Shown piece by piece: positions 1 to 8,377 of a DNA stretch of 40,170 bases. The notes below the pieces were generated by a model. The model was not told the origin of the DNA, did not search any database, and was given only the letters and a program-made list of their open reading frames with translations. The position numbers were made by a program, and so were the translations under genes. Source of the DNA: Akkermansia muciniphila (lineage in GTDB: Bacteria; Verrucomicrobiota; Verrucomicrobiia; Verrucomicrobiales; Akkermansiaceae); the NCBI GenBank assembly GCA_945888515.1, contig CAMDAD010000028.1:1-40170 (forward strand), in the 5' to 3' direction. The number at the start of each line of letters is the position of its first letter. Position 1 is the stretch's first letter.

Positions 1-97
1 GATCGCGTGCGACTTGTGCCACAGGCTTTCCTAGGCTCATGAGACCTATGGCTTGCTCTTTGAACTCTGTTGTGTATTTTCGCTTGGTGTTGTTCAT
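1..97 (-). CDS. IS3-family transposase OrfA (HTH_Tnp_1), N-terminal 32 residues only
   Basis: The minus strand starting with ATG at 97 reads MNNTKRKYTTEFKEQAIGLM and then SLGKPVAQVARD before the window ends. The R-K-Y-x-x-E-F-K-x-x-A pattern followed by G-K-x-V-A-x-V-A-R is the start of the helix-turn-helix OrfA of IS3-family elements. OrfA binds the terminal repeats and is normally joined to the DDE-domain OrfB by programmed -1 frameshifting; neither OrfB nor the slippery site is in view. It lies just inside the IS end and reads away from the truncated toxin gene. The assignment is confident for the family, but the specific element cannot be named. Confidence 0.85.
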   Translation of the reverse strand, partial: MNNTKRKYTTEFKEQAIGLMSLGKPVAQVARD

Positions 98-149
98 GTC
101 TAATTCTGGTTGTTGGTTTGCTTTTGGTCCAGAATTTTAGCGCACCTCA
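1..149 (-). mobile_element. IS3-family insertion sequence, left end (partial, runs off window)
   Basis: The minus strand from 97 down to the window edge encodes the start of an IS3-type OrfA. About 50 bases upstream, at 149-126, the minus strand reads TGAGGTGCGCTAAAATTCTG and continues into GGACC, which resembles the TG...GGAC terminal inverted repeats of IS3-family elements. The end is placed at about 149 because the toxin gene to its right loses family resemblance exactly there. The right end, orfB and any target duplication lie outside the window, so group and completeness cannot be judged. Confidence 0.75.
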
Positions 150-465
150 TTTCACCGCTCACCAGCGTTTTGACCATCCGGTTCCCGACGCTTTCATAGC
201 CGGCTTGCAGCAGCTTGAATTGCACCGTTCCTTTCATCCCCGCATCGGTTCCCAGATTGATCCCGAAGTCGACATCGAGCGTCGGCGCTCCGAGGTAGGG
301 CGGGTTGATCTGATCGCGGGTGTGATAGTGGACCGCCAAGCCCCCGACAACGACAAGGTCGGAGCGGAAGTTTTCCAGCGAATCCCAAGCCTCAAACAAA
401 GCCATCTCGCTCGTTCGTATGCCTTCCGCAGGATAAGACTGCCAGCCGTATTCGAGATCGCTCAT
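100..465 (-). pseudogene. AbiEii-type nucleotidyltransferase toxin, 3' end truncated by IS
   Basis: This is the N-terminal part of a nucleotidyltransferase-like toxin of the AbiEii/AbiGii kind (type IV toxin-antitoxin). It shows the fold's signature: GG at 41-42, then R50 and T-x-D-V-D with acidic residues D64 and D66. The ATG at 465 overlaps the antitoxin stop as ATGA and has a strong AGGAGGT Shine-Dalgarno 5 bases upstream, so the start is secure. Native sequence ends at about residue 105. The last 16 residues (RCAKILDQ...) are read from the IS3 terminal repeat up to a TAG at 100. Family members are usually at least twice this length, so the C-terminal half is gone and the toxin is probably inactive, although the catalytic core motifs remain. 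Confidence 0.75.
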
Positions 466-1565
466 TTCCAACCTCCTGAAAAATTCTCGGTTCCTCTGAG
501 TTCGAGCGCCGCCTCGTCCCCGCGCAGGCCTGCCCGGATCACGTCGAGATAGAGCTGCACGTCGCACACCACCTGCCGTCCCCGAATCTCTTGGGTACAC
601 AGGAACACCCCCTCGTCTTTCGGCTTCACAATCCGCAGCCTGCCACCTCCATCCACCCGCCGTGCCTGAAGTTTGTTCTTCAATAGGCCTTCGTCCGGAA
701 AATCCTCCACATACACCGTCGTCACGATCGGGAGCGTGTAGGGCTGCCGCAGAAAAGCTCCAAACCACTGCGTGAACGCATGTTTCTTCCCGCCGAGCGT
801 TTCCTCTAGTTTGGCCGCCACCTTGACCGGATCAAACTCCAGCAAGGAATACTCCCGCGTCTCCGTACGCTTCTCCCAATCATCCACCACCGCCCAGGCC
901 TCCAGCAAGGCATCCGGCTTGATGATCCGCAGGCCTCCTTCTTTCTCCTCTGCCCATTCCTGGGCCAAAAGCTGCTGCCTCACCGCACTCACATGACCGA
1001 GACTCACGTCCGCCGCCGCCGCCAGATCCTTCACCTTCCATGCCCGCAGGGGACCTTGCAGCAGTACCCGCAGCACCCGCGTGGCCTTGGGCGAAAACAC
1101 CGACTTCGTCTCACGCTTCACGCTGAGGGAATTTCCCGCCGCCCGCGTCTCGATGAAAATCAGGTCGAACGAAAGCCGTGCATTCCCCACGAAATCGGCG
1201 TAACCCACCCCTGCCTCCGCACAAATCCGCGCCGATTCCTCCGAGATGAACGGCGCGAGCACCAACCCGTGGCTCGGTTTGTCCGGTGGCAGCAGGGAAA
1301 GGTAATGCTTCAGTTGCAGGATGGCCGACCGCACCTCGCGCGGCTGTCCGCTCTTTTTGCCTTCCACCACCAGCGTCCATGATTGGTCCCCGGCCCGAAG
1401 CTCCGCCAGCCAGTCCGGGCGTCCGATCCCATCCTTGCCAAGTTTCACCTCCTGCTTCAACGACGCCAGCTTTAGGAACGGAACCCGCTCCACCAGTTCA
1501 CGTAGAGTCGCTTGGAACTGTGGCTCCAATTCACTCTCTTTCAGTTTTTCGGCACGTTTCAGCAC
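462..1565 (-). CDS. AbiEi-family antitoxin-like regulator with PD-(D/E)xK-like N-terminal domain
   Basis: This 367-residue protein precedes the toxin fragment with a 4-base ATGA overlap, the layout of type IV AbiE modules, in which AbiEi represses the operon and counteracts AbiEii. Residues about 165-215 form a winged-helix segment (V-K-D-L-A-A-A-A-D-V-S-L-G-H-V-S). The N-terminal 130 residues carry R-P-D51 ... W-T-L-V-V-E68-G-K70, which matches a PD-(D/E)xK nuclease-fold signature; whether it cleaves is unknown. The C-terminal third is conserved-looking but not assigned. The start is GTG at 1565, because an in-frame TAA lies four codons upstream. There is no obvious Shine-Dalgarno. An array of palindromes lies directly upstream and may be its operator. 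With its toxin truncated, it may now act as an orphan regulator. Confidence 0.7.
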   Translation of the reverse strand: MLKRAEKLKESELEPQFQATLRELVERVPFLKLASLKQEVKLGKDGIGRPDWLAELRAGDQSWTLVVEGKKSGQPREVRSAILQLKHYLSLLPPDKPSHGLVLAPFISEESARICAEAGVGYADFVGNARLSFDLIFIETRAAGNSLSVKRETKSVFSPKATRVLRVLLQGPLRAWKVKDLAAAADVSLGHVSAVRQQLLAQEWAEEKEGGLRIIKPDALLEAWAVVDDWEKRTETREYSLLEFDPVKVAAKLEETLGGKKHAFTQWFGAFLRQPYTLPIVTTVYVEDFPDEGLLKNKLQARRVDGGGRLRIVKPKDEGVFLCTQEIRGRQVVCDVQLYLDVIRAGLRGDEAALELRGTENFSGGWK

Positions 1566-1894
1566 GCGGTGAAATTAGTGGATTCAGTGAAATCCTGCAA
1601 GTGTTTTATTTCAGTAAATTCGACTATTTCAGCAGATGGTGAAAATGTCGCTTTTAGTGAAACCAGGAAATCATGGTTCTCCAGGACCTCCAGGTTTCCA
1701 TCCCGCCCCTGATTGCTAAAGCCACCGTTCCATCCTGACCTTCGTAGCTTTTGCCGTTCGTAGCCTCGGCGGAGAATGGTGAGCGAAGAAGGTTCTCCAT
1801 AGCAATTCACCACGTCCCAGCCCAACTCATGCTGCATGAGCTGGATCGCCGGTTGTTCGACAAGGTGGTCTTCGGTGTAGGTTCGAGTCGCCAT
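1559..1894 (-). pseudogene. hsdR: hsdR remnant: N-terminus of a type I restriction endonuclease subunit
   Basis: The first 35 or so residues, beginning MATRTYTEDHLVEQPAIQLM and ending at GWDVVNCYGE, match the conserved start of type I restriction (R) subunits. After that the frame loses all resemblance: the nuclease, SF2 helicase and C-terminal domains (normally around 800-1100 residues in total) are missing. The tail of the frame runs through the palindromic promoter region of the AbiEi-like gene and stops at 1559. The original R subunit was therefore probably deleted or displaced when the AbiE module arrived. ATG at 1894 is the likely original start. Without an R subunit elsewhere, this locus cannot restrict DNA, although it might still methylate. 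Confidence 0.7.
1567..1663 (-). promoter_or_regulatory. Cluster of imperfect palindromes upstream of the AbiEi-like gene (candidate operator)
   Basis: In plus-strand orientation three copies of an 11-base imperfect palindrome TTYA-G-TGAAA are centred at 1587, 1614 and 1657. A TTTCA/TGAAA inverted repeat with a wider gap lies at 1627-1644, and a single TGAAA at 1570. GTGAAA and TTTCAG each occur as pairs 18 bases apart (1569/1587, 1609/1627, 1639/1657). Known AbiEi proteins autorepress by binding inverted repeats in their promoter, so this is a good operator candidate. Function is inferred. Confidence 0.5.
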
Positions 1895-2063
1895 CAAATA
1901 CCTGTCAAATAACGATTATTTGTGCCATCAAGGGGCAATTCCAAAAATCCATTTGGCATCAAACACCCATCAAATAAAAAACCATTGAACCTCAATGATT
2001 TACGATGTTTTGGTGCTGAATTTTCCCTTTTCATCAATGAAATGAGGCACATTACGAACACCT

Positions 2064-3110
2064 TTAAGCCCAACCTTGCACCTTCAGACGATCCCATGCC
2101 TTGTCCAAATGTTCAGATTTTAATCGCTTCCGCTTATCGGCGTTCCAGGACAGCACGGCCTCAGTGGCAAACGCTTTGTCTTCTTTTGCCTGTTCTTGAT
2201 GTGTCATCACCCAGTGAACGGAACTGAGAAGCTCCATTCCATAAGAGTCCTCATAGCCCTCGATCAATTGGGCCACGCGATCCATTTTCTCTGCTATGAC
2301 TTCATTGCCATGCAGAACGGCTTCCGCATCTTCCACCGCATGTGGCAGAAGATCAATGGGAACATCCGGTGCATCTTGTCCATCTCCGTAACCACTGGTG
2401 TAATGCGACTCCATGCGAATCAACACATGGCGAAGATTCACCGCAAACGGCCCCCGTTGTTTTGCTTCAAAGTCCAAACGCAAGGGTTGACCGGCCGCTT
2501 GCAGAAAATACATGAGTTTGTGCACTTCCAATAAGGTCACAATGGGATCAAGAAGGCCTTTGAGGTATCGATCCATTAAAGAAACCAGAGCAGCTTGCCC
2601 TTCTGTCATCTTGGGCTTTTCCGTTCGGTTCGGCATCGCTACCGCCTGAGGAGTCTCCACGGGGGCAAAAAGCAAAACTTCCACCTCGGGGATCTCCGCA
2701 AATGCTTGCTCTATGAGAGGCTTCACCTCACACCAAGGCAGACCACCATTGCCGCAACCTAGGGGCGGCACCGCGATGGATTTGATACCCAAATGGCGAA
2801 TCTCGGCAATCAGATCCTTGAGTCCTGTCTCCACGTCCGCGAGCCTGCTATTGGCTTTCCAGTGTCCTTTGGTAGGGAAATTGATGATCCAGCGTGGACC
2901 ACCGACTAAACCACCAAGATCGTGAACATCCATCTTGCCGAGCATCACTCGTTCCTCTTTGCAGGCTCGTTCGTAGTCGCGGAACATGGCCGGAAAAGCT
3001 TGCCGGAATTGCAGGGCAATTCCTTTGCCCATGATCCCTTTCGTGTTCACAGTATTCACCAAAGCCTCCGCAGGGGCTTCGAGCAAATTGCCTCGGGTTT
3101 CACGGATCAT
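2064..3110 (-). CDS. darG: DarG, macrodomain antitoxin (DNA ADP-ribosyl glycohydrolase)
   Basis: DarG reverses DarT's thymidine ADP-ribosylation of DNA and also binds the toxin directly. Residues 1-150 are a macrodomain: G-N-L-L-E-A-P-A-E-A-L-V-N-T-V-N (7-22), the glycine-rich loop T-K-G-I-M-G-K-G (23-30), the N-F-P-T-K-x-x-W motif whose Lys81 matches the catalytic lysine of characterised DarG, and P-L-G-C-G-N-G-G-L (116-124). The C-terminal 200 residues fit the toxin-sequestering domain. The chosen start is ATG at 3110 (348 residues). A longer frame begins at 3215, but its first 35 residues overlap the old 3' end of darT and are not macrodomain sequence. The gene begins 4 bases after the ancestral darT stop. 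It appears intact. Confidence 0.9.
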   Translation of the reverse strand: MIRETRGNLLEAPAEALVNTVNTKGIMGKGIALQFRQAFPAMFRDYERACKEERVMLGKMDVHDLGGLVGGPRWIINFPTKGHWKANSRLADVETGLKDLIAEIRHLGIKSIAVPPLGCGNGGLPWCEVKPLIEQAFAEIPEVEVLLFAPVETPQAVAMPNRTEKPKMTEGQAALVSLMDRYLKGLLDPIVTLLEVHKLMYFLQAAGQPLRLDFEAKQRGPFAVNLRHVLIRMESHYTSGYGDGQDAPDVPIDLLPHAVEDAEAVLHGNEVIAEKMDRVAQLIEGYEDSYGMELLSSVHWVMTHQEQAKEDKAFATEAVLSWNADKRKRLKSEHLDKAWDRLKVQGWA

Positions 3111-3186
3111 ACTGTTAATAATACCAAGATGGTTCGACTGCGACTTTAGGTTGATGTCCCAGACCGTCAAGAATATCCCTGACTTG

Positions 3187-3735
3187 TTAAGCGATTTTCT
3201 CATTCTGACAACCAATCTTTTGGATGCCGTTCCAACGGAAAAAATCTGCCACGAGAAATTCCGCCGCTTTTTGGTGGGTCCGCCCCTGCCACAAGGTTGC
3301 CCGAATCGCTGGCCAATCCAATCGCTCCAACTCTTTCAAATCTTTGTAAAATAGGCTGTGGTAGGCCCCGGCATTTCCATCGCTGATGGCCCAATCTGTC
3401 GCCTCATTGATCGCTATCCCGACGGTGCTGACCAAATGCAAGATGGTTCGCTGGCATCCAGCAGGCCGACCCGTGTTTCCGCGATTGATCGTGTAAAGCA
3501 TCGGCGAGCGAGGGCAGTAATAAAAGGGCACGAATTCCCCCACAAAACGGTTTCCACAACAGCCAACGCGAATCTCTGTCGCGCGCCGCTTCTTGATGTG
3601 GTCATAGCCAATGACTTCAGGGGCGAATGCGGCCATAGACACGTCCGAGCGCATTCCGTCACCAGCGACGATATCGCGAAGATTCGCAATATCGGTGATG
3701 TGGTAAATCGGGGTATCTTCGGGCGAGAGTGTCAT
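3187..3735 (-). CDS. darT: DarT ssDNA thymidine ADP-ribosyltransferase toxin, C-terminus cut by a nonsense codon
   Basis: DarT transfers ADP-ribose from NAD+ to thymidine in single-stranded DNA and acts in phage defence. The 182-residue frame shows the family's features: Y-H-I-T near the N-terminus (H12), K-K-R-R with R50/R51 in the NAD-binding region, and K-A-A-E159-F-L-V, which aligns with the catalytic glutamate. The ATG overlaps the upstream gene's stop (ATGA at 3735-3732). The frame ends at TAA (3187-3189), but the same frame continues QVRDILDGLGHQPKVAVEPS, then WYY and a second TAA at 3115-3117. That continuation is the usual DarT ending and would restore 206 residues. The TAA most likely arose from CAA. 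Loss of the last 24 residues may inactivate or weaken the toxin. Confidence 0.9.
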   Translation of the reverse strand: MTLSPEDTPIYHITDIANLRDIVAGDGMRSDVSMAAFAPEVIGYDHIKKRRATEIRVGCCGNRFVGEFVPFYYCPRSPMLYTINRGNTGRPAGCQRTILHLVSTVGIAINEATDWAISDGNAGAYHSLFYKDLKELERLDWPAIRATLWQGRTHQKAAEFLVADFFRWNGIQKIGCQNEKIA

Positions 3736-4484
3736 TTCTTGGTAGGAGAGCTATTAACAAATTCCCATGTCTGCAAAAGAAATGTGGCCATCGCTCCGGA
3801 GAGATTGACGGCGAGTTCGGCATGGCGAGGCGAAGGCTTCGTTCCCAGTATCCCTTTGCCATGTGCATCACTGTGTTTGTTCCGAAGTGCGCCCAAGCCA
3901 ACGACCACCGATGTACAGCCACTGAGGATCTGTTTGAAGATTTGCTCCGTGTGCTGACTCGGCGAGAGATTGAGCTGATTTGATGCCAACGAGTAGAGTT
4001 TGGGGAGATCCGCCCCTTCGTCGTAAGGAGTCTTCGCGGAATCAAGAATATGTTTGCAGACCGATTCAAGCAGTGTTCTAGCAATCGTGACAGCTCCCTC
4101 TGGATCTGCGGCACGTCGTTCAATCGCCTTAGTCCACGCTTCGTGGATATAATCGAGATTCACCTTCGTGACGGCAGCCGATATCGCTCCATCACTAGGG
4201 GAACGGGCTTCGGATTCGAGCATCAGCAACAGCGGATCGAATTCAACCCGGAGAAAATCTGTCCGCTCCGCGTAGGTTCCAAACTTGCCTTTAATAAATC
4301 CCCAAAACTCTGTGAGGCTCCTGCAAACATGCACGCATTGAGGCAATAGTTTTGCGATCTTTGGTGAAGCAAGAAGGTCACGGCGAATTCTGTTGTAGTC
4401 AGGGTGATCATCGAGTTCGCCACGCGCCCGTGACACCATCATCACCTTCAAAGACTCCACCTGATTGATCAAATCGTGATTCAT
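3732..4484 (-). CDS. Abortive-infection protein with C-terminal Abi_C domain
   Basis: This 250-residue cytosolic protein ends in a segment, L-G-A-L-R-N-K-H-S-D-A-H-G-K-G followed by A-E-L-A-V-N-L-S-G-A-M-A-T-F-L, that is typical of the Abi_C domain found in phage abortive-infection proteins. The R-N-K-x-S-D-A-H-G core resembles a HEPN-type RNase motif, but this is an inference. The N-terminal 120 residues are not recognised. It sits between hsdS and darT with ATGA overlaps on both sides (4484-4481 and 3735-3732), so it is translated as part of the restriction-modification operon. It appears intact. The mechanism is unknown, and it may depend on DarTG or act alone. Confidence 0.75.
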   Translation of the reverse strand: MNHDLINQVESLKVMMVSRARGELDDHPDYNRIRRDLLASPKIAKLLPQCVHVCRSLTEFWGFIKGKFGTYAERTDFLRVEFDPLLLMLESEARSPSDGAISAAVTKVNLDYIHEAWTKAIERRAADPEGAVTIARTLLESVCKHILDSAKTPYDEGADLPKLYSLASNQLNLSPSQHTEQIFKQILSGCTSVVVGLGALRNKHSDAHGKGILGTKPSPRHAELAVNLSGAMATFLLQTWEFVNSSPTKK

Positions 4485-4798
4485 GGCCGGGCTTCATCTA
4501 GGTTCTGATCGGCTGCGAGCAACTTAGGTAACAACAGGTCGCGGGTGCGGCGGAGATTCTGGTTCTGTTTTTGAAGTAATTGAAACTGTTCGAAGATCGG
4601 CCGAACGAACGCGCGAAAGTCCTCAGCTAATTCATGCGTGGTCACTGCAACTTCGTTAGAGTTGAGCTGAATCCAATGACGTTTGTACTCTTGAGTAGAG
4701 GCGAGATCTCGAATTAAAAAGTAAACGTAGAACAAAGGAAGATCGTCGGCTGCTACGAACGGAATCACATTAGGTCCAATCGAGAACGGCTCAGTCAT
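4481..4798 (-). CDS. hsdS: HsdS specificity subunit, C-terminal part (after in-frame stop)
   Basis: This 105-residue frame continues the specificity subunit in the same reading frame, immediately after the TAA that ends the upstream part (TAA at 4801-4799, ATG at 4798). It contains the second half of target recognition domain 2 and the final conserved helix (E-Q-F-Q-L-L-Q-K-Q-N-Q-N-L-R then R-T-R-D-L-L-L-P-K-L), which is the normal HsdS ending. It could be made only by reinitiation at the abutting ATG, or it may be silent. Its own stop overlaps the abortive-infection gene (ATGA). Confidence 0.8.
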   Translation of the reverse strand: MTEPFSIGPNVIPFVAADDLPLFYVYFLIRDLASTQEYKRHWIQLNSNEVAVTTHELAEDFRAFVRPIFEQFQLLQKQNQNLRRTRDLLLPKLLAADQNLDEARP

Positions 4799-5655
<857 letters not shown>

Positions 5656-5659
<4 letters not shown>

Positions 5660-6495
5660 TCGAGTGTATCCGGGTTCTTGAGTGATCTCTTCTCTTCCGA
5701 GGTCAAACGTCGTTCGACCTTTTTGATATCCTCCTCTGGTGATAGGGATTCCGGACGGATGCCGCGTTCGAGCAGTGTCTTTCTCACCGCCTTGTTGTTG
5801 CTGATGTGCTCGTGGGAGATGGCGGACTCGGTGGAAAGACCGCGTTCACGGGAGTTGAAAATGGTGATTTCGGTGGCGAAATCTTTGGCTTTGAGGATGA
5901 TCGTGGGCGCAAAGTCGGCGAGCGGTCGGCCAGACGGAATTTTCCACTGAGCTTTCATGGCTTGCGTGGATTTTCCGAACAACGCTTGATCACCTTTGCT
6001 GCGAATCAGTGCGAAGTCCTGATTGCCACCGGTCTGCTCGAAAATGACCGAGGATAGATCCTTTTCGGTAGTGGTGAGTTTTTGGCGCGCCTGGACCCGC
6101 TCTGCCTCGAGCAAACGTAGTTCAATCAACTCGGCGCGGCGAGTCTGAACAGCGAAGTAGGTCTGGGCGAAGGCGATTTCCTGCTTCTGGGGGTCTCCGT
6201 TTTGGGCAATGAGGTAACAGGCGTAACGGGTGAGCATGACGTCTTCCACCTCCCGCTGACTTCCAGAGCCCAGCCCAACCATTTTGCTGACGTCAGCAAA
6301 ATGGTCGGAAACCTGATGACCAGAGACTTCGCAAGCCGTTTCCGCCTTGGAAATCACATTCAGAAAATTCCGCCATTGGGTGTAGCCAAGCAACACCTGC
6401 AGATCCCGGGCGAGCCAGTATTCCACGCCGCTTTCCATTTGTTGGGCGTGACCTTCAAAGGTGTCAGTGAGGGTCTGTATGTGTTCTGATTTCAT
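5656..6495 (-). CDS. dinD: DinD-like (DNA-damage-inducible protein D, BRO-N type) protein
   Basis: This 279-residue protein has the BRO-N/DinD layout: an N-terminal [13 protein letters not shown] segment (27-39), then W-R-N-F-x-N-V-I-S-K-A, then [11 protein letters not shown] (about 92-102), and a charged C-terminus. E. coli DinD is SOS-induced and inhibits RecA filaments after they form. Relatives often sit inside type I restriction-modification operons, as here between hsdM and hsdS. Both junctions are ATGA overlaps (6495-6492 and 5659-5656), so it is translated together with its neighbours. No LexA-like box was seen, so damage induction cannot be claimed. It appears intact. Its role in this operon is not established. 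Confidence 0.85.
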
Positions 6496-8105
6496 GCTTC
6501 CAGGAGTTCCACGACGTTTTCCGCAATCTTTGCTTCAAGCTCCCGCGCTTCAACGTTGAGGACTTCGAGTTCCTCGTTGAGAGCTTCGAGCTTTTCCTTG
6601 AAATCTTCGTCGCTGAGATTCTTGCCCTTGGCGACGCCGACGTAGCGGCCGGGGTTCAAACTCCAACCTTGATGTTCGATCTCTTGGATTGTCGCAGCCT
6701 TACAGAGCCCCAGAACGTCGCGGTAAGTGATCAGTGCAGAGTGAGCAGTGATCAGTGGTGGGGCAGCGGCTTCGCCGAAGAGTTCGCGAATTTTGTTTTC
6801 GGAGCCGTGTTTGAATTCGCAGGGTTGGCCGCGGTAGAGGCGGACGACATTAGCGAGGAATTCGAGCTGGGCGTTGGTGAAATCACGATGGGCTCTATCG
6901 AGCTGGCGGAAGATGTGGCGGGCATCGAGGAAGAGGACTTTGTCCGCGCGGTCAGTGCCGCGCTTGCCCTTGTCGAAAAACCACAAGGTGCAAGGAAGCG
7001 TGACGGTGAAGAAAAAATTCGGGCCGATGGCGACCATCACATCCACATCACCGGCGCGGATGATTTTTTCGCGGATCTCTTGCTCAGAAGCGCGGGCATC
7101 AGCGGCGGAGTTTGCCATGACGAAACCAGCGCGGCCTTTTTTGTTTAGTGCGGAGTGGAAATGCTGGATCCACAGGTAGTTGCCGTTGTCGGTGCGCAGG
7201 ATGCCGAAGGGGTAGCGCGGATCTCCAGCGAGGCGCTCCTTGTCGATCTTGCTGACATTGAAGGGCGGATTCGCCAGCACGAAGTCGAAGCGTCCGACCG
7301 AGTCCTGCAAGTCCTCGTAATAGGTATTGCCCTGCTTGATATCGCCGCTCAGCCCGTGGACCGCGAGGTTCAGCCGCGCGAGACGGGCGGTATCGGTGAC
7401 CCGCTCCTGCCCGTGCACGGAAATTTCCGAAGTAGGATTTTTCCGATGCGCCTCCACAAAGCGAGCCGATTGAATGAACATACCGCCCGAGCCGCAGGCG
7501 GGGTCGAAGATGCGGCCGTGATAAGGCTCCAGAATTTCCACGATCAACTTGACGATGGAGGTGGGCGTGTAGAATTCCCCACCCTTCTGGCCCTCGCTCA
7601 TGGCGAACTTGCCAAGGAAATATTCATAGATCAGCCCGAAGGTGTCGCCGCCCTTGTCCATGGGGATGGAGGCCATGGTCTTGAGCAAGGAGGCGAGCGT
7701 TTTGCTATCCAAGATCTGATAGTTCTTCGGCAGTACATCGGATAAATCCGGGTTCTCTTTCTCGATGGAGCGCATGGCTTCATTGATCGCCTGACCGACT
7801 TGCGCCCCCTCCGGCAAGCTGAGCAGATGGGAAAAGCGGGCATCGTCGGGGAGATAAACCACACCCGCCGCATGAAAATCCGTCGGCCCGATTTTCCGCC
7901 GCGTTCCGGCCTGCGGCTTGAGATCCTTTTCCACCGCCACGAAGCGGACATCCGCGTAGCGCAAGAAGATCAGCCCGAGCACGGTCGGCGAGTATTCGGA
8001 AGGCTTCAGATCTGCCCCAGCCCAAAGCTGATTGGCAGCATCCCAGAGCTTCTTTTCAAGATCGGCGTGTGAGTCGTCGGCGGTTGCTGGTTCGGTCCAA
8101 TGCAT
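6492..8105 (-). CDS. hsdM: HsdM type I restriction-modification DNA adenine methyltransferase subunit
   Basis: HsdM methylates adenine within the sequence chosen by HsdS, using S-adenosylmethionine. Key motifs in this 537-residue protein are [11 protein letters not shown] (200-210, motif I, SAM binding) and N-P-P-F (279-282, motif IV, catalytic), with the N-terminal helical domain in residues 1-150. The start chosen is ATG at 8105 ([11 protein letters not shown]), which matches the usual family start. A TTG-initiated extension of 32 residues upstream does not look like HsdM. The gene is the first of the defence operon. A short repeat at 6726-6757 adds an [10 protein letters not shown] stretch near the C-terminal end. 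It appears functional, so the locus may act as an orphan methylase if HsdS works. Confidence 0.93.
   Translation of the reverse strand: MHWTEPATADDSHADLEKKLWDAANQLWAGADLKPSEYSPTVLGLIFLRYADVRFVAVEKDLKPQAGTRRKIGPTDFHAAGVVYLPDDARFSHLLSLPEGAQVGQAINEAMRSIEKENPDLSDVLPKNYQILDSKTLASLLKTMASIPMDKGGDTFGLIYEYFLGKFAMSEGQKGGEFYTPTSIVKLIVEILEPYHGRIFDPACGSGGMFIQSARFVEAHRKNPTSEISVHGQERVTDTARLARLNLAVHGLSGDIKQGNTYYEDLQDSVGRFDFVLANPPFNVSKIDKERLAGDPRYPFGILRTDNGNYLWIQHFHSALNKKGRAGFVMANSAADARASEQEIREKIIRAGDVDVMVAIGPNFFFTVTLPCTLWFFDKGKRGTDRADKVLFLDARHIFRQLDRAHRDFTNAQLEFLANVVRLYRGQPCEFKHGSENKIRELFGEAAAPPLITAHSALITYRDVLGLCKAATIQEIEHQGWSLNPGRYVGVAKGKNLSDEDFKEKLEALNEELEVLNVEARELEAKIAENVVELLEA
6726..6757 (-). repeat. Direct repeat inside hsdM
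   Basis: AGTGATCAGTG occurs perfectly at 6726-6736 and again at 6747-6757, 21 bases (seven codons) apart, with a third partial AGTGAGCAGTG copy between them. On the coding strand it encodes [10 protein letters not shown], a low-complexity stretch that does not look like HsdM family sequence. It resembles short dispersed repeats that insert in frame. Confidence 0.6.
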
Positions 8106-8340
8106 ACGGTGAGAAGAGAGGAATACGAAAAAAATCGTGTGTTCTGTGGGAGTGACTAACGGATCACGATTTCTTTCTAGCGGACGGACCGGCGAAGACA
8201 AGGGAAAAGCGCAAAAAGCACCAAGATTCGGCGTGAGTGTATCGTTTTTGTATAATTACAAAAAGGGAGCGTGCGGTGCTGCGGAAAGCATGTTTCCCCA
8301 CGGATGGCAGGGATGGCGCGGATTTTTGAGGAGGAATGCA

Positions 8341-8369
8341 TTGAGCTTGGGCAAAAATCAGCGTAGCTT
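8341..8369 (+). promoter_or_regulatory. Promoter of the EVE gene (leaderless layout)
   Basis: TTGAGC (8341-8346), a 17-base spacer and TAGCTT (8364-8369) end 8 bases before the ATG at 8378, so transcription should begin at about 8376, practically at the start codon. There is no Shine-Dalgarno near the ATG. Confidence 0.5.
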
Positions 8370-8377
8370 CGCGTGAC

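Noticed and set aside
1894-2097. A 67-residue open frame between darG and the hsdR remnant
   Set aside because: It overlaps the end of darG, has no family features and no start signal; the gap is better seen as non-coding.
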